Shown here piece by piece: positions 1-4,781 of a stretch of 5,862 nucleotides of DNA. Within the stretch, counting starts at the first letter, position 1; each line of letters begins with the position of its first letter. The notes below the pieces were generated by a model. That model worked only from the letters and a program-made list of their open reading frames with translations, did not search any database and was not told the origin of the DNA. This DNA is from an archaeon (lineage in GTDB: Archaea > Thermoproteota > Nitrososphaeria > Nitrososphaerales > Gagatemarchaeaceae), in NCBI GenBank assembly GCA_021822995.1, contig JAKAPN010000076.1, forward strand, positions 1-5,862, given 5' to 3'. The position numbers were made by a program, and so were the translations under genes.

Positions 1-1
1 C

Positions 2-1024
2 GCCTACATGCCCCTCCTGGCCGCCACAGCCTTCACCGCCGCCCTGTACTTCGGCCAGGTCTCGCTGCTCGCGTCGAAGCTTGGGGAAGTCCTCGTCGGG
101 GTCTTCGACACCTCGGTCCCGGCGTTCCCACTTGCAGGCATGCTGTTCGTCCTGATTTTCATCGGCATGAGGAGGGCTGAGTTCGAGGGACTGCTAGCCG
201 AGAGAAGGAGGGATGCCCCCGTCAGTGTGGCGTCCTTGGCTATGGCCCTCATCCCCCTGGGGGCTACCTTTGTGTTTGGTAAACAGGTGGACTCCTACGC
301 CTTCGCCGGCCTTGCGCTCGCGACGTGCTGGGCAGGGTTGGTCGTCGCCATCAGGCCCGCGACACTTCGATTTCTGGTTCCTTACCTCGGGCTCTACCTA
401 CTAGCAGTAAGCAGCGTCGGGATTCTGACCGGCGCTTTCGGAGATCCACTAGCAGTAGTGGTGGCGTCGATCAGCCAAGGAATCACCTCCTTTTTCCACG
501 TCCCAGTGCAGTGGTCTTCTCTCAACATCTCGTTTTTCGCGCCAGGTGGAGGGGCCGTGTTTCTCTACATATCCCAGGAGTGCTCGGGCATAGCATCGAT
601 TTCGATCTTCATCCTCCTGATGGGATTGATGCACCTCGACGTGAAGCCCAAGATCAGGGTGACCGCGGCCTTCGCAGTGGGAGGGTTCTTCCTCTTCATC
701 TTCCTCAATTCTCTCCGGGTCGTTGCTCTGATAGTAGCGGGGGTTTACTCGGGCGTAGACCTGATGTGGAACCTGCACGGCTGGCTGGGCTACGTCCTCT
801 ACATCTTCGGTTACTCGCTCATTGTCATCTTGTACTTCAGGTCTAAACGGGGAGAGAGCCTCCATGCGAAGGCGGGTCCAGGGACTCCTGTCCCTGCTGT
901 GCCCCAGCAGTCTTTCGACGTCCCCAGCGTTGTGGAGGGAGACGTAGGGCAAGTCGAAGGCGACCCGGGTGTGGAGCAGCGCGCCCTAGCACCACACGAC
1001 GAGCACCAGGCTTCGGTCGGCTGA
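2..1024 (+). CDS. Archaeosortase (exosortase/archaeosortase family transpeptidase), possibly 5'-partial
   Basis: Integral membrane cysteine protease/transpeptidase predicted to recognise C-terminal tripartite sorting signals on secreted proteins, cleave them and pass the protein to a membrane anchor. Counting from the ATG at 8 (338 residues), the family triad is visible: Cys192 in QECSGI, Arg237 in FLNSLRVVALI and His257 in NLHGWLGYVLY. Eight or so hydrophobic segments span roughly residues 1-276, and the triad residues sit at the ends of the last ones, as expected for active sites facing outside. After residue 280 comes a hydrophilic Pro/Val/Glu-rich tail of about 55 residues with no membrane segment. 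The frame is open to the left edge, so the true start may lie outside; the position of the Cys suggests little is missing. The gene converges on an operon encoding a protein with a PEFP sorting signal, its likely substrate. The family call is firm; the subfamily is not resolved. Confidence 0.9.
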   Translation, partial: AYMPLLAATAFTAALYFGQVSLLASKLGEVLVGVFDTSVPAFPLAGMLFVLIFIGMRRAEFEGLLAERRRDAPVSVASLAMALIPLGATFVFGKQVDSYAFAGLALATCWAGLVVAIRPATLRFLVPYLGLYLLAVSSVGILTGAFGDPLAVVVASISQGITSFFHVPVQWSSLNISFFAPGGGAVFLYISQECSGIASISIFILLMGLMHLDVKPKIRVTAAFAVGGFFLFIFLNSLRVVALIVAGVYSGVDLMWNLHGWLGYVLYIFGYSLIVILYFRSKRGESLHAKAGPGTPVPAVPQQSFDVPSVVEGDVGQVEGDPGVEQRALAPHDEHQASVG

Positions 1025-1166
1025 CCGGTTCGGCGTGACTTCAGTCTTCCCATAGGATTCTTTCCTGGCGGTTTCGATGGCGGGCGGTCTGATAGCGTGT
1101 CGAGCCCGACGGAGGCTGGACCCCTCTGAAGAATGTGCGGATCGGATGGATGAGCCTCCGGCGGGG

Positions 1167-1190
1167 CCAGAAATTCAATATTGATTCTGG
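1167..1190. repeat. AT-rich near-perfect palindrome between convergent genes
   Basis: The outer arms CCAGAA (1167-1172) and TTCTGG (1185-1190) enclose a perfect 10-base palindrome TCAATATTGA (1175-1184), with a two-base bulge (AT, 1173-1174) on one side only. Eleven base pairs can form. It is AT-rich in a GC-rich 208-base gap (1025-1232) that otherwise shows no gene. It lies 143 bases past the archaeosortase stop and 43 bases past the stop of the opposing operon. It could be a two-way transcript end or RNA-processing stem, or a protein-binding site. No run of T follows on either strand, so a classical archaeal terminator is not shown. Confidence 0.5.
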
Positions 1191-1232
1191 ATTGTAGGCC
1201 ATCGGCTAGATGGCGGCGGGCCCGGCACAGCG

Positions 1233-1619
1233 CTAAATCAGCGTGAGATTCTGCTGGAAGACCGCATCGCCGTTTTGGCTGACTGTAGCCTGGAGGTTCG
1301 AGGGGACCGGAGCGAAGACCAGGACCCGGAAGGGGAGATTTTGTGCAACCGCGACGTGACCAGACTCGAGGACGCTGGAGTTGCAGATTATTGAATAGGT
1401 GTAGGTCCTTATGCCAGGGCCCGTGTAATTGATCCAAAGCACGGCGTCTGGTGGGGTGTAATTGGGAACGTATGAGCTGGCGGCCGGCCAGAATATCCCG
1501 AATGAGAATTCCTGGTTTGGCCCCTGAAGTGAAGTGTTGTAAGAGATGACCAGGATGGCGAGAACCGAAGCGACCCCCAGCGCTGGCAGGGCCTTCTTCC
1601 TGAAGGTCGTCCTACTCAT
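1233..1619 (-). CDS. Small membrane-anchored extracytoplasmic protein, unknown function
   Basis: A 128-residue protein of no recognised family. The N-terminus is basic (SRTTFRKK) followed by one hydrophobic segment, about residues 11-27, acting as signal peptide or type II anchor. The rest is Tyr/Asn/Pro-rich and probably beta-structured, with five N-glycosylation sequons (N28TS, N53YT, N64YT, N80SS, N124LT) and a single Cys79, as expected outside the cell. There is no C-terminal PEFP or second membrane segment. Its ATG overlaps the stop of the upstream PEFP-protein gene in an ATGA (1616-1619), and the only GGAGG nearby is about 17 bases upstream, so translation is probably coupled. It is likely a partner of the sorted protein. 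It resembles a pilin-like or minor surface subunit only in its general plan; the processing motif of class III signal peptides is imperfect. Confidence 0.8.
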   Translation of the reverse strand: MSRTTFRKKALPALGVASVLAILVISYNTSLQGPNQEFSFGIFWPAASSYVPNYTPPDAVLWINYTGPGIRTYTYSIICNSSVLESGHVAVAQNLPFRVLVFAPVPSNLQATVSQNGDAVFQQNLTLI

Positions 1620-2149
1620 GGAGTTCGTACTATCGCCCTCCTTTTCGCGTAGATGAAGATAGAAACAATGGGAAACAGGAGAACAAAAACGCCGACTGGG
1701 AACTCCGGGGCGGCTGCCGAGACAGAAAAGGTGGCGGTATAGAGGATTGTGGCGCAGGAGCTGTCAGAGCACACATCCACGCTCCAGGTGCCGGTGGGGG
1801 AAGAGTTGGTAAGCGTATACCCCGTCGAGTCGCAGCCCAGGCCACCCCCTCCGCCCGTCACGTGGACCTTCACCGGCGCTTGGGCTTGGGTGCCACCGGG
1901 ATAGTAATAGCCAATGTAGTAGAACCCAGTGCTCAAACCGGTACCTCCACCATAGACTGTGGTTGGTTCGACAAACGAGCCCTGGGTGATGCTACACGCG
2001 CTGTCGGAGAAACTCCCGGCCGCGGCTGCGAACGTAGGGGGGACTATGGCTGTGGCAATTGCAATAGCTGACAGTACAAGAAGCAGGATGGTAAACTTCC
2101 GAGAGGAGAGGACACCCGTCCTGGCACCAGGTGTCATGCGACCTGCCAT
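1616..2149 (-). CDS. Secreted protein with PEF-type C-terminal sorting signal, predicted archaeosortase substrate
   Basis: A 177-residue preprotein. The N-terminal signal segment is about residues 19-44 (basic SSRK, then a long Leu/Ile/Ala stretch and an Ala-rich likely cleavage region). The mature part is rich in Gly, Ser, Thr and Tyr, with Cys52, Cys106, Cys127 and Cys132 and a sequon at N115. The C-terminus has the three-part sorting signal: PEFP at 148-151, a hydrophobic stretch at about 152-167, and the basic cluster KRR at 169-171. This layout is known for PEF-CTERM-like targets of archaeosortases. One such enzyme lies about 600 bases away, so cleavage near PEFP and lipid anchoring are inferred. 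The ATG at 2149 is preferred because GGGAG lies five bases upstream; the next Met (2137) has a weaker site. The start lies inside the preceding RHH gene (16-base overlap). The body of the protein is not recognised. Confidence 0.85.
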   Translation of the reverse strand: MAGRMTPGARTGVLSSRKFTILLLVLSAIAIATAIVPPTFAAAAGSFSDSACSITQGSFVEPTTVYGGGTGLSTGFYYIGYYYPGGTQAQAPVKVHVTGGGGGLGCDSTGYTLTNSSPTGTWSVDVCSDSSCATILYTATFSVSAAAPEFPVGVFVLLFPIVSIFIYAKRRAIVRTP

Positions 2150-2358
2150 CTGCTCTCCCTCGACCTCTTTTGGGCCACCGTCGCCTGCAACGCCTCGTGC
2201 GAACCATTCCCGTCGAAATAGTCCGACAGAATCGCGTTGACGATTTCGCTCCTGTTGATTGCTAGCGCCGAAAGGGTGGCTACATACTTGTCAAGCGTCA
2301 TGATCACCTGCTGGTCGAAGGAAATTCCGGCGCGTACTTTTGCAGGCCGGGACGTCAT
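2134..2358 (-). CDS. Ribbon-helix-helix (CopG/Arc-type) DNA-binding protein, second copy
   Basis: A 74-residue protein with the RHH layout: a short beta strand KVRAGIS (7-13), helix 1 at about 15-30 (DQQVIMTLDKYVATLS), a turn, and helix 2 beginning INRSEIV and running to VNAILSDYF (34-48). RHH proteins dimerise, and the paired strands insert in the DNA major groove at inverted or direct repeats. The C-terminal 25 residues are polar and variable. It is clearly a paralogue of the gene just upstream: KVRAGIS, the RS[ED] turn, VNAILSDYF and GNGS are shared. Its ATG overlaps that gene's stop in an ATGA (2355-2358) and its end overlaps the sorted-protein gene by 16 bases. It probably regulates this operon, alone or as a heterodimer with its paralogue. 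An antitoxin role is possible for this fold, but no toxin gene is adjacent. Confidence 0.85.
   Translation of the reverse strand: MTSRPAKVRAGISFDQQVIMTLDKYVATLSALAINRSEIVNAILSDYFDGNGSHEALQATVAQKRSRESRWQVA
2155..2159 (-). promoter_or_regulatory. Ribosome-binding site of the PEFP protein
   Basis: GGGAG on the minus strand, five bases before the ATG at 2149 and inside the end of the upstream RHH gene. It decides the choice of 2149 over the in-frame ATG at 2137. Confidence 0.55.
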
Positions 2359-2561
2359 CGTCTCTCAGCCCTCTTCTTACCAATCGCCCCCAAGACAGTC
2401 TCACTGGAGCCGTTACCTTCGAAGTAATCGGAGAGGATTGCGTTTACGACGTCGCTGCGCGTGATACTGGGGTCGTTGAGCATGCTGACCCCACTGTCGA
2501 GTTCCTGAGCGACATCGGCATCCAAGGAAATGCCAGCTCTGACCTTCCTCACGGTAGCCAT
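2355..2561 (-). CDS. Ribbon-helix-helix (CopG/Arc-type) DNA-binding protein, first copy
   Basis: A 68-residue RHH protein and first gene of the minus-strand operon. The strand KVRAGIS is at 6-12, helix 1 at about 14-28 (DADVAQELDSGVSML), and helix 2 from ITRSDVV to AILSDYF (33-47). The tail is short and basic (GKKRAERR). The start at 2561 (MATVRKVRAG) is chosen because it matches the length before the strand in the paralogue (MTSRPAKVRAG). An in-frame ATG at 2624 would add 21 hydrophobic residues unlike any RHH protein and would turn the palindrome at 2571-2587 into coding sequence. No good ribosome-binding site precedes either start. The likely role is autoregulation of the operon that ends in the sorted surface protein and its companion. 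Third codon positions are less GC-rich than in the VWA and actin genes. Confidence 0.82.
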   Translation of the reverse strand: MATVRKVRAGISLDADVAQELDSGVSMLNDPSITRSDVVNAILSDYFEGNGSSETVLGAIGKKRAERR

Positions 2562-2570
2562 GAGAGCCGC

Positions 2571-2587
2571 TGTGCACGCCGTGCACA
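2571..2587. promoter_or_regulatory. Inverted-repeat operator candidate for the RHH operon
   Basis: TGTGCACGCCGTGCACA: two perfect 7-base arms (TGTGCAC / GTGCACA) around a 3-base spacer. It ends 9 bases before the ATG of the first RHH gene, where a bound dimer pair would block transcription start or elongation. RHH regulators commonly bind such short inverted repeats upstream of their own gene. No second full copy was seen in this window. The sequence is direct; its use as an operator is inferred. Confidence 0.55.
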
Positions 2588-2658
2588 CAAACAGCGCAGA
2601 GTCAACTAAAGGTGACAGAAGCATGAAAACCAGACTTGAGCGGGGGCGCTTGGAATCG

Positions 2659-2680
2659 GGTATATCTCCGTTAAATTATA
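2659..2680 (-). promoter_or_regulatory. AT-rich promoter candidate for the RHH/sorted-protein operon
   Basis: In the 286-base gap 2562-2847, which shows no gene, this is the only strongly AT-rich stretch. On the minus strand it reads TATAATTTAA (2680-2671) and then GATATA (2666-2661), both TATA-like. A start site 26-28 bases downstream of either would fall near 2650 or 2636, giving a leader of about 75-90 bases that contains the 2571-2587 palindrome. A weaker TTTAGT (2610-2605) is an alternative nearer the gene. The strand and exact element are uncertain because the sequence is AT-rich on both strands. Confidence 0.4.
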
Positions 2681-2773
2681 CAGCACTTTGCTAGAAGGCG
2701 CATGAGATGTCCGAGACTAATCCACCCATAGTCCAAAGGGGCGAAATCAGCTCGTTCGGGGGTTTGTCGCGCA

Positions 2774-2788
2774 GTTCAGCCTCTGAAC
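2774..2788. repeat. Short perfect hairpin downstream of the secreted-protein gene
   Basis: GTTCAG, loop CCT, CTGAAC: a perfect 6-base stem with a 3-base loop. It lies about 60 bases beyond the stop of the minus-strand gene 2848-3654 and upstream of the RHH operon. It may be a 3'-end stem, but no T run follows on the minus strand. Confidence 0.25.
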
Positions 2789-2847
2789 AGTGAATATGGG
2801 GTGTCCTCTCCTGGACCGCCAGCCCGGACCCTGCCGCCTTCCCCGCG

Positions 2848-3654
2848 CTAGCGTGCCCAATAGATGAGTTCGGCGGACTCTCCCCACACCAGGGGAGCAG
2901 GGCTTGTCGTGGCGCTGAAGGTGTAGGGCGGTTTCTGGAATGCGCTGCTCGTCCCTTGCCAAAGCACCCCGTCGCCGCCCTGACAGGTCGAACCTGAGCC
3001 GGCGCAGTCAGAATAAGCGTTCGAGTAGTGCAGCGTTGCTTGCCAGGTGGCAGGGGTTGTCGGATAGAATGCTACTGCGATACTCTCCGCTATGGTTCCC
3101 GAGTTGCTTGTGGTGTTGAGGGGCGTCACAGCGATCGACCCCGAACAGTTTGCCGCACAGTATGCGCTGGTCCCAGTTGAGTTCACGACGCTCCCAATCT
3201 GCCCGCCCCAGATTTCGGCGTTGTACCACATCACGCCAGCGCTGTCACCAATCTCGCTGAATAGGACGTCGTCCAACCCCGGGTTCGTGATGACCGAGTA
3301 CCCGACGGCAATGCAGACGGTGGGTGACGAGATGGTGCACTGGTTGCTGGGGATAATGAAGACGTTGCGGAGGCTGTCCGAAACGCTCATGCTCACGTTT
3401 TCCGAGTTGCTGTAGAGCAGTGCGAAATTGACAGTGACTACCTGCCCAACTTGGAGCGAGTTCACGAACGTCTGGTTTGCCTTGTATCCGCCCGAGCAGG
3501 TGGTTGGTGAGACGCTGACCGGGCAGGTGACGTTGTCCAGTTCGATGAGGTAGGGCCCCTTCGTCGACTGGGTGGAGGTCGCCGATGCTGTGGCAGTAAG
3601 CAGGGACGCCACCATCAGCATCAGGATCGCGCCGACTACTGGCAACTTCGACAC
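2848..3654 (-). CDS. Secreted cysteine-paired protein, unknown function
   Basis: A 268-residue exported protein of no recognised family. The start is the GTG at 3654: a strong GAGGAGGG lies seven bases upstream and the product opens with a clean signal peptide (MSKLPVVGAILMLMVASLLT, then Ala/Thr-rich to about residue 26). An upstream in-frame TTG (3699) would put polar residues before the signal and is disfavoured. The mature part is Ser/Thr-rich and probably beta-structured. It has eight cysteines falling into four close pairs (44/53, 106/114, 166/170, 217/224), suggesting four small disulphide loops, and six N-glycosylation sequons (residues 41, 60, 86, 158, 169, 180). There is no C-terminal anchor or PEFP signal (it ends ELIYWAR), so it is probably released or held by partners. 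It lies upstream of the RHH operon on the same strand, 286 bases from the first RHH start, so it is likely a separate transcript. Confidence 0.82.
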   Translation of the reverse strand: MSKLPVVGAILMLMVASLLTATASATSTQSTKGPYLIELDNVTCPVSVSPTTCSGGYKANQTFVNSLQVGQVVTVNFALLYSNSENVSMSVSDSLRNVFIIPSNQCTISSPTVCIAVGYSVITNPGLDDVLFSEIGDSAGVMWYNAEIWGGQIGSVVNSTGTSAYCAANCSGSIAVTPLNTTSNSGTIAESIAVAFYPTTPATWQATLHYSNAYSDCAGSGSTCQGGDGVLWQGTSSAFQKPPYTFSATTSPAPLVWGESAELIYWAR

Positions 3655-3661
3655 AGGGTTT

Positions 3662-3669
3662 CCCTCCTC
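3662..3669 (-). promoter_or_regulatory. Strong Shine-Dalgarno site for the secreted protein
   Basis: GAGGAGGG on the minus strand, seven bases before the GTG at 3654. It fixes that GTG as the start and shows this organism uses Shine-Dalgarno initiation on leadered transcripts. Confidence 0.75.
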
Positions 3670-3744
3670 ATGGTGTCGAATAAACCATCCTGTTCCCAAG
3701 GGGAGCCGTAGGAGGCACCCATCTGCGCGGTCGTTGGGAGAGTG

Positions 3745-3752
3745 AATTTAAG
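3745..3752. promoter_or_regulatory. TATA-like element between divergent genes, possibly shared
   Basis: AATTTAAG on the plus strand, CTTAAATT on the minus. Its centre lies about 28 bases before the VWA ATG at 3778, the usual distance from an archaeal TATA box to the transcription start, so the VWA transcript is probably leaderless. The plus-strand flank (AGTGA) is a better BRE-like sequence than the GC-rich opposite flank. On the minus strand a start near 3722 would give the secreted-protein mRNA a leader of about 68 bases carrying its strong ribosome-binding site. Confidence 0.55.
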
Positions 3753-3777
3753 CCCCACCTTCGCTCGCTCTACACGC

Positions 3778-4722
3778 ATGTGGGACATCCTCTACGCCAT
3801 CGACGCCTCCTCCAGCATGGCTGACACCCACAGGTCCCCCAGGGGCACGAGCTTCGTCAAGATCGACCTGGTGTGGAAGACCATCGCCAGCCTCGTCGAC
3901 GGGGGCCTCCTCCCCTTCGGGAGCAAGCTCGGGGTGATGACCTTCCAGGCCCCGACCAGGGCCGGCGGAATCATGCTCAAGGGAGGGGGGGAGATGACCA
4001 AGATGGCGGTCCCCATCGCCCCCATCGAGGCGATGACCAAGGACTCCGTCACGGCGAAGCTCTCCACAGTCCAGGTCGGGGGGGCGACCCCCTCGGGGAT
4101 AGCCATAGAGGACGGGCTGAAGCGGCTCTACGCGGCCGACGACGGCCCGGTCAAGCGCATCAAGAAGCTGGTGATGATCACCGACGAGAAGTCCAACGTC
4201 GGCCCCAAGCCTGAGAAGGTGGTCACCGACGAGGTCGCCGTCAGGGCGATCATCGACGTGATAGCGATCGGCTCGAAGATCAACCGGGAGACCCTGGAGA
4301 AGGTCGCCGCGAAGACCGGGGGGAAGTTCATGGTGGTCGAGAGCGCCGAGGAGCTCCTCCAGGCCATGCGCCCGAGGATCGACGTGCGGGGGCTGGGGGT
4401 CGACGCCTCCCTGCTGGACGACGTGGGGGAGGCGGAGAAGGGCCTCAGGGAGGAGAGGGCCCTGGGGACCTCGTCCATGGAGTACCGCCAGGCGCTGGAC
4501 GTGGCGAGGCAGGTGAGGGCCAGGGCGAACAAGCGCCTCATGGAGGTGATGATGCTGAGGAGCCAGGCGGACGCCGACGTGAAGCTCCTTGTGTCCCAGC
4601 TGGAGAAGGGGATGCCGATGCAGGACTACGCCCGCAGGGTCTGGCCCAGGGCGTCGGAGCTCGACCAGGCGGAGAAGGTGGAGAAGGAGCTGAAGTCCGC
4701 CATGGACAGGCTGGCCGTCTAG
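3778..4722 (+). CDS. VWA (von Willebrand factor A) domain protein with helical C-terminus
   Basis: A 314-residue, apparently cytosolic protein with no signal peptide or membrane segment. A complete metal-ion-dependent adhesion site is visible: DASSS (D9, S11, S13), T104 in GGATPSG, and D136 in MITDEKSN. Together these bind a divalent cation and a partner protein. The VWA fold fills about residues 1-197. Residues 205-314 are charged and helical, rich in Glu, Arg, Lys and Ala, and may form a coiled coil or partner-binding arm. The ATG at 3778 is preferred over an upstream GTG (3742) because that GTG sits in the TATA element and 3778 places the first beta strand (WDILYAID) directly at the N-terminus. 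The actin-family gene begins 59 bases downstream on the same strand, suggesting a shared job. Intracellular VWA proteins often act as assembly or chaperone-like adaptors; the target here is unknown. Confidence 0.88.
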   Translation: MWDILYAIDASSSMADTHRSPRGTSFVKIDLVWKTIASLVDGGLLPFGSKLGVMTFQAPTRAGGIMLKGGGEMTKMAVPIAPIEAMTKDSVTAKLSTVQVGGATPSGIAIEDGLKRLYAADDGPVKRIKKLVMITDEKSNVGPKPEKVVTDEVAVRAIIDVIAIGSKINRETLEKVAAKTGGKFMVVESAEELLQAMRPRIDVRGLGVDASLLDDVGEAEKGLREERALGTSSMEYRQALDVARQVRARANKRLMEVMMLRSQADADVKLLVSQLEKGMPMQDYARRVWPRASELDQAEKVEKELKSAMDRLAV

Positions 4723-4745
4723 GCAGGGCCGCCGCCGAAAACAGC

Positions 4746-4752
4746 CTTATAC
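4746..4752 (+). promoter_or_regulatory. TATA-like promoter element of the actin-family gene
   Basis: CTTATAC in the 59-base gap after the VWA stop. A start site 26-28 bases downstream would fall near 4775-4777, a few bases before the TTG at 4782 or about 30 before the GTG at 4806. The actin gene could therefore be transcribed on its own as well as by read-through from the VWA gene. Confidence 0.45.
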
Positions 4753-4781
4753 CCATGAAAGCCAACTAATCGCGGCAACGT

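Noticed and set aside
1110..1160. Inverted repeat CGGAGGCT (1110-1117) / AGCCTCCG (1153-1160)
   Set aside because: Only 8 bases with a 35-base spacer in GC-rich DNA, so chance is likely.
811..1437. Long minus-strand open frame across the archaeosortase end and the small surface-protein gene
   Set aside because: It overlaps two well-supported genes in other frames, shows no recognisable domain, and its composition (Arg/Pro-rich) is that of a GC-rich shadow frame.
1560..1619. Class III (pilin-type) signal peptide in the small surface protein
   Set aside because: RKKALP resembles the processing site, but the Pro after Leu breaks the usual motif and no pilus assembly genes are in view.
2134..2561. 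Toxin-antitoxin module
   Set aside because: RHH proteins can be antitoxins, but the coupled downstream genes encode exported proteins, not a known toxin fold.
2562..2624. 21-residue hydrophobic N-terminal extension of the first RHH protein from the ATG at 2624
   Set aside because: It does not resemble RHH N-termini, the paralogue lacks it, and it would overlap the perfect palindrome at 2571-2587. No ribosome-binding site precedes it.
2702..2731. Nine-codon plus-strand ORF 27 bases after the AT-rich island
   Set aside because: Too short, with no similarity; the spacing is probably chance.
3655..3699. TTG start for the secreted protein
   Set aside because: It places polar residues ahead of the signal peptide and runs through the strong Shine-Dalgarno site of the GTG at 3654.
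3742..3777. GTG start for the VWA protein
   Set aside because: It lies at the TATA-like element, and the extra 12 residues precede a VWA fold that normally starts at the first strand.
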